This document shows, piece by piece, positions 52,629 to 61,675 of a DNA stretch of 64,000 nt (position 1 is its first letter; each line of letters starts with the position of its first letter). A model generated the notes under the pieces. It saw only the letters and a list, made by a program, of their open reading frames with translations. It was not told the origin of the DNA and searched no databases. A program made the translations under genes and the position numbers. The stretch is from Yersinia enterocolitica subsp. enterocolitica (lineage in GTDB: Bacteria; Pseudomonadota; Gammaproteobacteria; Enterobacterales; Enterobacteriaceae), in the NCBI RefSeq assembly GCF_901472495.1, contig NZ_LR590469.1:4402001-4466000 (forward strand), written 5' to 3'.

Positions 52629-53738
52629 ATGCAGCCCGATGAATTCTATATGGCCCGTGCCTTTGAGTTGGCGCGGCTAGGGCGTTTTACTACGTCACCG
52701 AACCCCAATGTCGGGTGTGTGCTGGTGCGCGATGGCGAGATTGTCGGTGAGGGCTATCATTTGCGTGCTGGCGAACCTCATGCCGAGGTGCATGCTTTAC
52801 GGATGGCGGGTGAAAAAGCGCGTGGCGCTACCGCCTATGTCACCCTTGAGCCATGTAGCCACCACGGGCGTACGCCGCCATGTGCTGATGCTTTGCTTAC
52901 TGCCGGTGTAAAACGCGTGGTAGCCGCGATGCAGGATCCTAATCCGCAAGTTGCCGGGCGCGGGTTATATAAATTAAAACAGGCTGGGGTTGAAGTTGAC
53001 CACGGTTTGATGCTGGCGGAAGCCGAAGCGGTTAATCTCGGCTTCTTGAAACGGATGCGCACGGGTTTTCCTTATCTGCAATTGAAAATGGCTGCATCCC
53101 TGGATGGTCGCACCGCAATGGCCTCGGGTGAAAGCCAGTGGATTACCTCGCCACAAGCGCGTCAGGATGTGCAGCGTTTTCGGGCGCAAAGCTCTGCTAT
53201 CCTTAGCACCAGTGCCACCGTATTGGCTGATGATCCTGCGCTAACCGTGCGCTGGCAGGAGCTGGATGCACAAACCCAGGCGCTGTACCCTCAAGATGCA
53301 CTGCGCCAGCCGGTTCGAATTATTGTCGATAGCCATAACCGCGTGACGCCACAGCATAAAGTCATTCAGCAAGACGGCCCGTGTTGGTTAGCTCGAGTTG
53401 AGGCAGATGAGCAGTCATGGCCTAACAATGTCGAGCAATTGTTGCTACCACGTCATGGCAATGGGGTAGATTTAGTCTTATTAATGATGCAATTAGGTAA
53501 GCGGCAAATTAATTCTGTTTGGGTTGAAGCCGGGCCACAATTTGCGGGCGCGCTTTTGCAGGCGGGTGTGGTTGATGAGCTAATTCTGTATATTGCGCCA
53601 AAATTGTTAGGCAGCGATGCCCGTGGGTTATGCCAGTTGACTGGGTTAACGCAACTAAGTGATGCCCCTGAATTCGTATTTAGCGAGGTTCGTCAGGTGG
53701 GGCCAGACTTACGACTGCGCTTGAAACCGAAGTATTAA
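52629..53738 (+). CDS. ribD: Riboflavin deaminase/reductase RibD
   Basis: A bifunctional riboflavin pathway enzyme. The N-terminal deaminase (about 1-145) has the zinc motif HAEVHAL and PCSHHGRTPPC. The C-terminal reductase (about 146-369) has QLKMAASLDGRTA, ESQWITS and VEAGPQFAGALL. It deaminates the pyrimidine, then reduces the ribose side chain. The 369-residue length is near that of E. coli RibD (367). TAAGGAAAG precedes the ATG. It is 64 bp after nrdR and 134 bp before ribE. Confidence 0.96.
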   Translation: MQPDEFYMARAFELARLGRFTTSPNPNVGCVLVRDGEIVGEGYHLRAGEPHAEVHALRMAGEKARGATAYVTLEPCSHHGRTPPCADALLTAGVKRVVAAMQDPNPQVAGRGLYKLKQAGVEVDHGLMLAEAEAVNLGFLKRMRTGFPYLQLKMAASLDGRTAMASGESQWITSPQARQDVQRFRAQSSAILSTSATVLADDPALTVRWQELDAQTQALYPQDALRQPVRIIVDSHNRVTPQHKVIQQDGPCWLARVEADEQSWPNNVEQLLLPRHGNGVDLVLLMMQLGKRQINSVWVEAGPQFAGALLQAGVVDELILYIAPKLLGSDARGLCQLTGLTQLSDAPEFVFSEVRQVGPDLRLRLKPKY

Positions 53739-53872
53739 TGAAATTATCTGGCAGGGATTCCCTCTGCTAATCATAGTCTTGCCAGTGTTTTACAAATGCG
53801 CAGGGGCAGGGCGTGAAAGAATATGATAGAATCCGCCCCCCTGCGGGGTATGAACCCATATTGAGGAAAGCT

Positions 53873-54343
53873 ATGAACGTTATCGAAGGTGTTGTTGCTA
53901 CTCCTAATGCCCGCGTGGCGATTGCAATCGCGCGTTTTAACAACTTTATCAACGACAGCCTGCTGGAAGGTGCCATTGATGCCCTGAAACGCATTGGCCA
54001 GGTAACGGATGACAACATCACTGTTGTTTGGGTTCCGGGTGCTTATGAATTGCCGCTGGTTGCTAATGTGTTAGCAAAAACAAATCGTTACGATGCGGTG
54101 ATTGCGCTGGGTACGGTTATCCGTGGGGGCACTGCGCACTTTGAATATGTTGCTGGTGAAGCGAGTTCTGGCTTATCAAGTGTAGCTATGAACAGCGATA
54201 TTCCAGTAGCTTTCGGTGTGCTGACCACAGAAAGTATTGAGCAGGCAATTGAGCGTGCCGGTACTAAAGCAGGTAATAAAGGTGCAGAAGCTGCCCTGAC
54301 CGCGCTTGAAATGATTAATGTAATCAAAGCTATTAAAGGCTGA
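53873..54343 (+). CDS. ribE: 6,7-dimethyl-8-ribityllumazine synthase
   Basis: RibE (RibH) condenses the RibD product with 3,4-dihydroxy-2-butanone 4-phosphate to lumazine and self-assembles into a 60-mer shell. The product is 156 residues, the E. coli length. It shows IARFNNFINDSLLEGA, WVPGAYELPLV, ALGTVIRGGTAHFEYV and PVAFGVLTTESIEQAIERAGTKAGNKG. The start ATG at 53873 (MNVIEGVVATP) is the family start with TTGAGGAAAG; an in-frame GTG at 53813 is not used. nusB begins 25 bp after the stop. Confidence 0.97.
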   Translation: MNVIEGVVATPNARVAIAIARFNNFINDSLLEGAIDALKRIGQVTDDNITVVWVPGAYELPLVANVLAKTNRYDAVIALGTVIRGGTAHFEYVAGEASSGLSSVAMNSDIPVAFGVLTTESIEQAIERAGTKAGNKGAEAALTALEMINVIKAIKG

Positions 54344-54368
54344 ATTTAGTTAAGTTAAGGGGAATTCC

Positions 54369-54785
54369 GTGAAACCTGCTGCTCGTCGCCGCGCTCGTGA
54401 GTGCGCTGTTCAAGCGCTCTACTCTTGGCAGTTGTCTAAAAACGACATCGCTGATGTTGAATTACAGTTCCTGTCTGAGCAGGATGTCAAAGATGTAGAC
54501 ATCGCCTATTTTCGCGAATTGCTGTCTGGGGTTGCCGTTAACGCAGCATCTCTGGATGCGCTAATGGCGCCTGTTCTTTCTCGCCAGCTCGAAGAATTAG
54601 GTCAGGTTGAAAGAGCCGTTCTGCGTATTGCGCTGTTTGAACTGAGCAAACGTGATGATGTCCCTTATAAAGTGGCGATCAATGAAGCGATTGAACTTGC
54701 CAAAACGTTCGGTGCTGCTGATAGCCATAAGTTCGTCAACGGGGTGCTGGATAAAGTCGCTCCGACGGTACGTAAGCGAAAGTAA
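54369..54785 (+). CDS. nusB: Transcription antitermination factor NusB
   Basis: NusB, with NusE (S10), binds boxA RNA and supports rRNA transcription antitermination. It is 138 residues (139 in E. coli), all-helical, with RRRARECAVQALYSWQLS at the N-terminus and NEAIELAKTFGAADSHKFVNGVLDKVA near the C-terminus. The start is GTG 54369 behind AAGGGGAA. It is part of the ribE-nusB-thiL-pgpA block. A small terminator-like stem follows at 54810-54834. Confidence 0.96.
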   Translation: MKPAARRRARECAVQALYSWQLSKNDIADVELQFLSEQDVKDVDIAYFRELLSGVAVNAASLDALMAPVLSRQLEELGQVERAVLRIALFELSKRDDVPYKVAINEAIELAKTFGAADSHKFVNGVLDKVAPTVRKRK

Positions 54786-54809
54786 CTCGTTACATTAACG
54801 ACTTGAATT

Positions 54810-54834
54810 GGGGCCGGTTTCCGGCCTTAATTTA
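54810..54834 (+). terminator. Hairpin between nusB and thiL
   Basis: GGCCGG, loop TTT, CCGGCC, then TTAATTTATT. A compact rho-independent terminator; it would reduce read-through into thiL, which starts 31 bp later. Confidence 0.7.
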
Positions 54835-54864
54835 TTGATCAGTTAACATTTCTGGAATTGTATT

Positions 54865-55854
54865 ATGGCATGTGGCGAATTTGACCTCATTGCCCGCTAC
54901 TTTGACCGGTTCAGAAGTAATCGCCGGGATGTAGAACTGGGTATTGGAGACGACTGCGCACTTCTTACAGTGGCAGAGAAACAGCTGTTGGCCATCAGTA
55001 CAGATACGCTGGTGTCTGGTGTTCATTTCCTTCCGGATATCGATCCGGCCGATCTCGGATACAAATCTTTAGCGGTAAACCTTAGCGATTTAGCGGCTAT
55101 GGGTGCCGATCCTGCCTGGTTATCTCTCGCACTGACCCTTCCTAATGTCAATGAAGACTGGCTGCAATCATTCAGTGATAGCTTGTTTGATCAGCTTAAT
55201 TATTATGGCATGCAATTGATTGGTGGTGACACCACCCGTGGGCCATTGAGTCTGACGTTAACCATCCAAGGTTTAGTCCCAGAAGGGCGAGCATTGAAGC
55301 GGGCTGGTGCTCGGATCGGTGACTGGATCTATGTGACAGGTACCTTGGGTGACAGTGCAGCTGGTTTGGCTATTTTGCAAAATGGGCTGCGGGTTGATGA
55401 TGAGGCTGACAGAGAGGCGCTCATTCATCGCCATTTGCGGCCACAACCCCGAGTCCTACAGGGGCAGGCTTTGCGCGACCTTGCCAGCTCTGCCATTGAT
55501 ATCTCCGATGGCTTGATTTCTGACTTACAACATATCCTCAAAGCCAGTGGTTGCGGTGCCCGTATCGAATTGGATGCTTTGCCCTATTCGGATGCACTCA
55601 AAAATCAGGTAGATGCTGAACAAGCTTTACGCTGGGCGCTGAGCGGTGGTGAAGACTATGAATTGTGCTTTACCGTGCCGGAAATAAACCGCGGTGCACT
55701 GAAGGTTGCATTGAGTCACACTGGGGCCAGCTATACTTGTATTGGTCAGATTGGCCCACAATCGGAAGGGGTTAAATTCTTCCGTGAAGGTAAGGCGGTT
55801 GAGATGAATTTACGAGGTTTCGACCATTTCTCGGCAGGTAAATCTCATGGATGA
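54865..55854 (+). CDS. thiL: Thiamine-monophosphate kinase
   Basis: ThiL phosphorylates thiamine monophosphate to thiamine diphosphate, the active coenzyme, with ATP. The 329-residue PurM-like protein starts MACGEFDLIARYFDRF and shows the family motifs GIGDDCALL, TDTLVSGVHFLPD, AVNLSDLAAMGADPAW, LIGGDTTRGPLSLT, IDISDGLISDL and ALSGGEDYELCF. The pgpA start overlaps its 3' end by 8 bp, implying coupled translation. Confidence 0.96.
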   Translation: MACGEFDLIARYFDRFRSNRRDVELGIGDDCALLTVAEKQLLAISTDTLVSGVHFLPDIDPADLGYKSLAVNLSDLAAMGADPAWLSLALTLPNVNEDWLQSFSDSLFDQLNYYGMQLIGGDTTRGPLSLTLTIQGLVPEGRALKRAGARIGDWIYVTGTLGDSAAGLAILQNGLRVDDEADREALIHRHLRPQPRVLQGQALRDLASSAIDISDGLISDLQHILKASGCGARIELDALPYSDALKNQVDAEQALRWALSGGEDYELCFTVPEINRGALKVALSHTGASYTCIGQIGPQSEGVKFFREGKAVEMNLRGFDHFSAGKSHG

Positions 55855-56344
55855 AGCCAAGCGTCGTCTGCGGTTATCTAATCCGTGGCACTTATTGGCA
55901 ACCGGTTTTGGCAGCGGATTATCGCCGTGGGCACCAGGCACCATGGGATCAATTGCAGCCATTCCTTTCTGGTTGTTATTGATTCAGTTACCCTGGCAAC
56001 TCTATTCTCTGGCGGTGATGTTTAGCATCTGTATTGGTGTCTATATCTGCCATCGCACCGCCAAAGATATGCAAGTTCATGACCACGGCAGTATCGTTTG
56101 GGATGAATTTGTCGGAATGTGGATTACCTTGATGGCATTGCCGGTCAATGATTGGCAATGGGTCGCTGGTGGTTTTGTGGCATTCCGCATTTTTGATATC
56201 TGGAAGCCTTGGCCGATCCGCTGGTTTGATCGTAACGTTCACGGCGGCATGGGGATCATGGTGGATGACATTATCGCCGGGGTGGTTGCGGCGGCAATTA
56301 TTTTTGTCGTGGGGCACTACTGGCCAATCGATTTGTTCTACTGA
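55847..56344 (+). CDS. pgpA: Phosphatidylglycerophosphatase A
   Basis: PgpA dephosphorylates phosphatidylglycerol phosphate in the inner membrane. The 165-residue protein shows NPWHLLATGFGSGLSPWAPGTMGS at the start and ends in membrane-spanning segments (FWLLLIQLPWQLYSLAVMFSICIG near residue 40; IIAGVVAAAIIFVVGHYW near the C-terminus). The conserved acidic patches HDHGSIVWDEFVGMW and DNRVHGGMGIMVDDIIAG-like (RNVHGGMGIMVDDI) fit the family. It overlaps thiL by 8 bp. Its TGA stop directly adjoins the first unit of the ERIC array. Confidence 0.95.
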   Translation: MDEAKRRLRLSNPWHLLATGFGSGLSPWAPGTMGSIAAIPFWLLLIQLPWQLYSLAVMFSICIGVYICHRTAKDMQVHDHGSIVWDEFVGMWITLMALPVNDWQWVAGGFVAFRIFDIWKPWPIRWFDRNVHGGMGIMVDDIIAGVVAAAIIFVVGHYWPIDLFY

Positions 56345-56746
56345 TACCCGTCATCTTTCAAATTGCAGGTGTGTTGGCTGCGTTCTCTTACCCGAATCAC
56401 TGACTTATGTCAGCTCATCGGGATGCACTTACTTGCCGCCTTCCTGCACCTTGAAATCTATAGGGTATATGTGTGGTCATCTTTCAAATTGCAGGTGTGT
56501 TGGCTGCGTTCTCTTACCCGAATCACTGACTCATGTCAGCTCATCGGGATGCGCTGACTTGCCGCCTTCCTGCAGCTTGAAATCTATAGGGTATATGTGT
56601 GGTTATCTTTCAAATTGCAGGTGTGTTGGCTGCGTTCTCTTACCCGAATCACTGACTCATGTCAGCTCATCGGGATGCGCTTACTTACCGCCTTCCTGCA
56701 CCTTGAAATCTATAGGGTATATGTGTGGTCATTTTTAAAATTGCAG
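56343..56746. repeat. Tandem array of ERIC elements (three 126-bp units plus a partial)
   Basis: Three head-to-tail copies with an exact 126-bp period (unit anchors at 56352, 56478 and 56604) and a truncated fourth start at 56730. Each unit has the ERIC arms ATTGCAGG...GCTGCG and GCCGCCTTCCTGCA, the core CCGAATCACTGACT, CATGTCAGCTCATCGGGAT and the end ATAGGGTATA. ERIC elements are normally solitary; this array lies between convergent pgpA and dxs. Copies differ by only a few bases, suggesting recent expansion. Confidence 0.9.
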
Positions 56747-56750
56747 TTAA

Positions 56751-56821
56751 GAGCCTAACCAAGGGAAACACTCCGTTCGGGTCGTAGCGGCGAAAGCCGC
56801 CGGAGCGCCCGCCCTTGGCTC
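56751..56821 (-). terminator. Long imperfect hairpin past dxs
   Basis: Outer arms GAGCC..ACCAAGGG (56751-56765) and CCCTTGGCTC (56812-56821), and an inner stem GCGGC, loop GAAA, GCCGC (56787-56800). It lies just beyond the dxs stop and could end dxs transcripts, although no strong T tract follows. It could also be a further repeat element. Confidence 0.45.
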
Positions 56822-56840
56822 ACGGTGTTATCTGTCTGAG

Positions 56841-58700
56841 TTACTCCAGCCACGCTTCAATCTGACTCTGTATTCCCGCGGCATCCAAACCAAATTCTGC
56901 GCGCATTTCATCCTGTTCACCTTGTGGAACAAAATGGTCTGGTAAGCCGAGATTTAATACTGGCACTAACTGGCGTTTTGCCATTAGTAGCTCATTCACA
57001 CCACTGCCCGCGCCGCCCATAATGGCATTTTCTTCAACGGTAACCAGTATCTGGTGGCTGGCAGCCAGCTCCAGTACTAACTCTTCATCTAATGGTTTAA
57101 CGAAACGCATATCAACCAGTGTGGCATTCAGATTGTCGGCTACGATTTGCGCCTGAGCGAGCAATGTTCCAAAGCATAGAATGGCCACTTTTTCACCTTC
57201 GCGGCGCACGATCCCTTTACCAATCGGCATTATTGCCAATGGTTCAAGCACAGCACCAGTACCATTGCCACGCGGGTACCGTACCGCCGCTGGCCCGTTG
57301 TGGTGATAGCCGGTGTGCAGCATCTGGCGGCACTCGTTCTCATCACTTGGAGTCATGATGGCCATGTTAGGGATGCAACGCATAAATGATAGATCGAATG
57401 CGCCCTGATGAGTTTGACCATCTGCACCCACCAAACCACCTCGGTCAATAGCGAACAGTACCGGCAGGTTTTGGATGGCCACATCGTGGATCAACTGGTC
57501 ATAGGCTCGTTGCAGGAAAGTCGAATAGATGGCAACGATAGGTTTGTAGCCACCGATAGCCAGACCGGCGGCAAAGGTCACCGCATGTTGTTCAGCTATC
57601 GCTACATCAAAATACTGTTGTGGATATTCACGCGAGAAGCGCACCATCCCCGAGCCTTCGCGCATGGCGGGAGTGACGGCCATTAACTGGCTGTCTTTAG
57701 CGGCGGTTTCACATAACCATTCACCAAAAATCTTGGAGTAGGTGGGTATATTGCCTTGGCTTTTTGGCAGTGTGCCGGAGGCCGGATCAAATTTTGGTAC
57801 CGCGTGCCAGCCGATGGGATCTTTTTCAGCCGGTGCGTAGCCTTTGCCCTTTTTGGTCATGATATGCAACAGTTGTGGGCCTTTCAGGCTACGCATATTT
57901 TTCAATGTTTGCGTCAGCGCTTGCACGTCGTGACCATCAACCGGGCCGATATAATTAAAGCCTAACTCTTCAAATAAGGTACTGGGTACTACCATGCCTT
58001 TCAGATGTTCTTCGGTACGTTTCAGCAAATCTTTAATCGGCGGTAAACCCGAAAATGCTTTTTTGCCACCTTCACGTAGACTGGTGTAGAGTTTGCCAGA
58101 TAATAACTGCGCCAAATGGTTATTCAGGCCGCCTACGTTTTCGGAGATAGACATTTCGTTATCGTTAAGAATAACCAACATGTCTGAGTGAATATCGCCT
58201 GCATGATTCATGGCTTCAAAAGCCATACCAGCCGTGATAGCACCATCACCAATCACACACACGGTACGCCGTCCTTTACCTTCACGCTCCGCAGCTACCG
58301 CCATGCCTAAGCCAGCACTGATGGACGTTGAGGAGTGACCGACAGAAAGGACGTCATATTCACTTTCGCCACGCCAAGGGAAAGGATGCAAACCATCTTT
58401 TTGGCGAATAGTCCCTATTTGTTCGCGGCGGCCCGTCAATATTTTGTGCGGATAAGCCTGATGGCCGACGTCCCACACCAAACTATCAAACGGCGTGTTG
58501 TAGACGTAATGCAACGCGACAGTCAACTCGACCACACCTAACCCTGAGGCAAAATGCCCACTGGATCGGCTGACAGAGGCAAGCAAATACTGCCGCAGTT
58601 CATCACATAACTTCGGCAGACTTTCTTTCGGCAACATGCGCAGTTCTTCGGGATTTTCTGCAAGTGCCAATGTCGGGTATTTGGCTATATCAAGACTCAT
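56841..58700 (-). CDS. dxs: 1-deoxy-D-xylulose-5-phosphate synthase
   Basis: Dxs condenses pyruvate and glyceraldehyde 3-phosphate to DXP with thiamine diphosphate, the entry step to the MEP isoprenoid pathway and to thiamine and pyridoxal synthesis. The 619-residue protein (620 in E. coli) has SSGHFASGLGVVELTVALHYVY, the ThDP site GDGAITAGMAFEAMNHAG...LNDNEMSIS, the second-domain VAIAEQHAVTFAAGLAIGG with the catalytic Glu, and the third-domain AIMGGAGSGVNELL. It follows ispA by 53 bp and xseB upstream, the conserved enterobacterial operon. Confidence 0.97.
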   Translation of the reverse strand: MSLDIAKYPTLALAENPEELRMLPKESLPKLCDELRQYLLASVSRSSGHFASGLGVVELTVALHYVYNTPFDSLVWDVGHQAYPHKILTGRREQIGTIRQKDGLHPFPWRGESEYDVLSVGHSSTSISAGLGMAVAAEREGKGRRTVCVIGDGAITAGMAFEAMNHAGDIHSDMLVILNDNEMSISENVGGLNNHLAQLLSGKLYTSLREGGKKAFSGLPPIKDLLKRTEEHLKGMVVPSTLFEELGFNYIGPVDGHDVQALTQTLKNMRSLKGPQLLHIMTKKGKGYAPAEKDPIGWHAVPKFDPASGTLPKSQGNIPTYSKIFGEWLCETAAKDSQLMAVTPAMREGSGMVRFSREYPQQYFDVAIAEQHAVTFAAGLAIGGYKPIVAIYSTFLQRAYDQLIHDVAIQNLPVLFAIDRGGLVGADGQTHQGAFDLSFMRCIPNMAIMTPSDENECRQMLHTGYHHNGPAAVRYPRGNGTGAVLEPLAIMPIGKGIVRREGEKVAILCFGTLLAQAQIVADNLNATLVDMRFVKPLDEELVLELAASHQILVTVEENAIMGGAGSGVNELLMAKRQLVPVLNLGLPDHFVPQGEQDEMRAEFGLDAAGIQSQIEAWLE

Positions 58701-58753
58701 TCGATGCTCATATCAAAAGGTTAAGTAGGCATTGACTCACTGCCAGCATATTT

Positions 58754-59674
58754 CTAGTTATCACGCTCAATAATAAAGCAGGCTAACGCCTGTAATGGCG
58801 CTGTGTTATAGGATTGCGCCGACAGCGCATTCAGGGCGCTAACTGCTTCCTGATAAAGATCGATAGCTTTGGCTTTGGCGCAATCTAGCCCCATAAGGGC
58901 CGGATAAGTGCTTTTCCCGTGTTGCTGATCAGAACCTTGGCGTTTACCAATTGTAGCTGTATCGCCGATAACGTCTAAAATATCGTCTTGCACTTGAAAG
59001 GCCAGACCGATTGCATTTGCATAACGGTCAAGTAAGGGCAGAGCTTCGCGCCCAGAGGCACCAGCAGCCAGCGCACCGAGACGAACTGCGGCACGAATTA
59101 GTGCACCGGTTTTATGACGGTGGATCTTCTCAAGATCATCCAGTGTTATCTGACGGGATTCTGCTGCCAGATCCAATGCCTGGCCGCCGCACATACCGGC
59201 AACACCGCTGGCATGGGCTAATTCTGCAATCATCGACAGCCGATCTTTATCAGCCACATCGGGCATTGGTGCTTCTGCCAGGATAGAAAATGCCAGCGTT
59301 TGCAGGGCATCACCGGCCAGAATGGCATTGGCTTCACCAAACTTCACATGGCAAGTCGGTTGCCCACGGCGTAGATCATCATCATCCATCGCCGGTAAAT
59401 CATCATGAATTAATGAATAAGCATGGATACATTCAATTGCCGCCGCAGGGGCATCCAGACTGGTCAGTGACAGACCGAACATTTGGCCGGTGGCATAAAC
59501 CAGATAAGGGCGCAGCCGCTTACCACCCAGCACAGCGCCATAGCGCATGGCCTCTACCAGATCACTATTACCAAAAGGGAGCGGCGCAATGAAATCCAAC
59601 AGAGCCTGATTGACTCGCTGCTGATGTGCGGCAAGCTGTTGATTAAAATCAACTGAGGAGGGGGTGTTAGACAT
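58754..59674 (-). CDS. ispA: (2E,6E)-farnesyl diphosphate synthase
   Basis: IspA makes farnesyl diphosphate from DMAPP and two IPP. The 306-residue all-helical protein has the first aspartate-rich motif DDLPAMDDDDLRRG and the second DDILD (FQVQDDILDVIGD), with GGKRLRPYLVYATG near residue 45. I start at the ATG 59674 (MSNTPSSVDFNQQL), 4 bp after the xseB stop; an in-frame upstream start to 59731 would overlap xseB by about 50 bp and adds nothing conserved. It is cotranscribed with xseB and dxs. Confidence 0.95.
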   Translation of the reverse strand: MSNTPSSVDFNQQLAAHQQRVNQALLDFIAPLPFGNSDLVEAMRYGAVLGGKRLRPYLVYATGQMFGLSLTSLDAPAAAIECIHAYSLIHDDLPAMDDDDLRRGQPTCHVKFGEANAILAGDALQTLAFSILAEAPMPDVADKDRLSMIAELAHASGVAGMCGGQALDLAAESRQITLDDLEKIHRHKTGALIRAAVRLGALAAGASGREALPLLDRYANAIGLAFQVQDDILDVIGDTATIGKRQGSDQQHGKSTYPALMGLDCAKAKAIDLYQEAVSALNALSAQSYNTAPLQALACFIIERDN

Positions 59675-59678
59675 AAGA

Positions 59679-59936
59679 CTACTCAGCATCCGGGGGGGTG
59701 AAAGGGGCGAGTGGCGCATCAACGTCATCACTCAGGAGAACCTGAACGCGCTGTTCGGCTTGCAATAATGTCTGCTGCCCAAGACGCGCTAATTGTACGC
59801 CTCGTTCAAATTCATTTAACGCTTCTTCCAGCGGGAGTTCACCTGACTCCAGGCGAGTAACGATTTGTTCCAGTTCGCTGAGCGATGTCTCAAAACTGGC
59901 GGTTTTGGTTTCAGGTGATGCGGCTTTTTTCGGCAT
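59679..59936 (-). CDS. xseB: Exodeoxyribonuclease VII small subunit
   Basis: XseB is the small subunit of exonuclease VII, which degrades single-stranded DNA. The 85-residue helical protein has the family core FETSLSELEQIVTRLESGELPLEEALNEFERGVQL at about residues 18-52 and a charged tail. The E. coli protein is 80 residues. It opens the xseB-ispA-dxs operon, divergent from thiI. Its stop is 4 bp before the ispA start. Confidence 0.95.
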   Translation of the reverse strand: MPKKAASPETKTASFETSLSELEQIVTRLESGELPLEEALNEFERGVQLARLGQQTLLQAEQRVQVLLSDDVDAPLAPFTPPDAE

Positions 59937-60214
59937 AGTTTTTATTCGACTCGATATTTTTTATGAAACGTAACCTTGATGGCGCGTACGTCTTTTTTCT
60001 GCTTACAGAGAGCAACTCTTCAGGTCAAAAGCTTATTACCGGCTATTCTAGCGGATAATGAAGGGGAAATCGTGACGTTTAAGTCTGGTTTTTAGTACGC
60101 AGCCGCACATCATATAGTGATATACTCCACGGCTTGCATATTTTCGCTGACACCTTTGACTGTTGCTATTGATAGCGACGCCATCACTCCATAACCAGAC
60201 AACTAAAGACCGCC

Positions 60215-61666
60215 ATGAAGTTTATCATTAAATTGTTCCCAGAAATCACCATCAAGAGTCAATCTGTGCGATTGCGCTTCATTAAGATCCTCACCACCAA
60301 TATTCGCAACGTATTGAAAAACCTTGAGGACGATACCCTCGCGGTGGTTCGTCATTGGGATCATATTGAAATCCGCACTAAAGATGACAATCTTGGCCCA
60401 CAGATTTGTGATGCCCTGACTCGTGTCCCAGGGATTCACCATATTCTTGAAGTGGAAGATCGCAGCTACACCGATATGCACAATATTTTTGAGCAAACGC
60501 TGGAAGCTTATCGCGAAACACTGGTCGGAAAAACATTCTGTGTTCGGGTAAAACGTCGTGGTAAACATGAATTTTCCTCTGGGGATGTCGAGCGCTATGT
60601 CGGTGGTGGCCTGAACCAACACATAGAAAGTGCCAAAGTTAAACTGACCCATCCTCAGGTGACCGTTCATTTAGAAATTGATCAGGACAAACTGACATTG
60701 ATCAAGGCGCGTCATGAAGGATTGGGTGGTTTCCCAATTGGTACGCAGGAAGATGTTTTGTCTCTGATTTCAGGTGGTTTTGACTCCGGTGTGTCCAGCT
60801 ATATGCTGATGCGTCGTGGCTGTCGCGTGCATTATTGTTTCTTCAATCTTGGTGGCTCTGCCCATGAGATTGGGGTGAAGCAAGTGGCTCATTATCTGTG
60901 GAATCGTTTTGGTAGCTCCCATCGGGTGCGTTTTGTTGCCATTGATTTCGAACCGGTGGTGGGCGAAATCCTCGAAAAAGTCGAAGATGGTCAGATGGGC
61001 GTGGTGTTGAAACGTATGATGGTGCGCGCAGCGTCTCAGGTGGCAGAGCGCTATGGCGTGCAGGCGCTAGTCACCGGTGAAGCACTGGGACAGGTATCCA
61101 GCCAGACACTGACCAATTTGCGTTTAATTGATAATGCCTCTGACACCTTGATCTTGCGCCCGCTGATTTCTCATGATAAAGAGCACATCATCAATCTGGC
61201 GCGTGAAATCGGTACCGAAGATTTCGCTAAAACCATGCCAGAATATTGCGGCGTGATTTCAAAAAGCCCGACAGTGAAAGCAGTTAAGGCCAAGATTGAA
61301 GAAGAAGAATCTCACTTTGATTTCTCCATTTTGGATCGAGTGGTCAGCGAAGCCAAAAACGTCGATATCCGTGAAATCGCCGAACAAAGTCGTGAGCAGG
61401 TGGTTGAAGTTGAAACTGTGGCTGAATTGGCGGATACCGATGTGCTGCTGGATATTCGTGCTCCTGATGAGCAAGATGAAAAGCCACTGAAGCTGGACGG
61501 GATTGAAGTCCGTACATTGCCGTTTTATAAACTGAGTACGCAATTTGCCGATTTGGATCAGAGCAAGAGCTATCTGTTGTATTGCGACCGCGGTGTAATG
61601 AGCCGTTTACAGGCGTTGTATCTGCGTGAGCAGGGGTATACCAATGTAAAAGTGTACCGCCCTTAA
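60215..61666 (+). CDS. thiI: tRNA 4-thiouridine synthase / thiamine thiazole sulfur carrier enzyme ThiI
   Basis: ThiI puts sulfur on U8 of tRNA and supplies sulfur for the thiazole of thiamine, accepting it from IscS. The 483-residue protein has a THUMP domain (about 60-165), a PP-loop ATPase with SLISGGFDSGVSSYMLMRRG (about 180-200) and a C-terminal rhodanese domain with C457 in LLYCDRGVMS. E. coli ThiI is 482 residues with C456. A possible extended -10 (TGATATACT) lies at 60118-60126. It is divergent from xseB; a 132-bp tandem array follows. Confidence 0.97.
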   Translation: MKFIIKLFPEITIKSQSVRLRFIKILTTNIRNVLKNLEDDTLAVVRHWDHIEIRTKDDNLGPQICDALTRVPGIHHILEVEDRSYTDMHNIFEQTLEAYRETLVGKTFCVRVKRRGKHEFSSGDVERYVGGGLNQHIESAKVKLTHPQVTVHLEIDQDKLTLIKARHEGLGGFPIGTQEDVLSLISGGFDSGVSSYMLMRRGCRVHYCFFNLGGSAHEIGVKQVAHYLWNRFGSSHRVRFVAIDFEPVVGEILEKVEDGQMGVVLKRMMVRAASQVAERYGVQALVTGEALGQVSSQTLTNLRLIDNASDTLILRPLISHDKEHIINLAREIGTEDFAKTMPEYCGVISKSPTVKAVKAKIEEEESHFDFSILDRVVSEAKNVDIREIAEQSREQVVEVETVAELADTDVLLDIRAPDEQDEKPLKLDGIEVRTLPFYKLSTQFADLDQSKSYLLYCDRGVMSRLQALYLREQGYTNVKVYRP

Positions 61667-61675
61667 AGGTGATAA

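Noticed and set aside
56148..56738. 196-codon plus-strand ORF with three near-identical internal repeats
   Set aside because: It starts inside pgpA in another frame and runs through the ERIC array; the 126-bp period keeps it open by chance. No ribosome site or family.
56343..56746. CRISPR array
   Set aside because: Whole 126-bp units repeat without unique spacers, and the unit is an ERIC element. The same applies to the 132-bp array at 61676.
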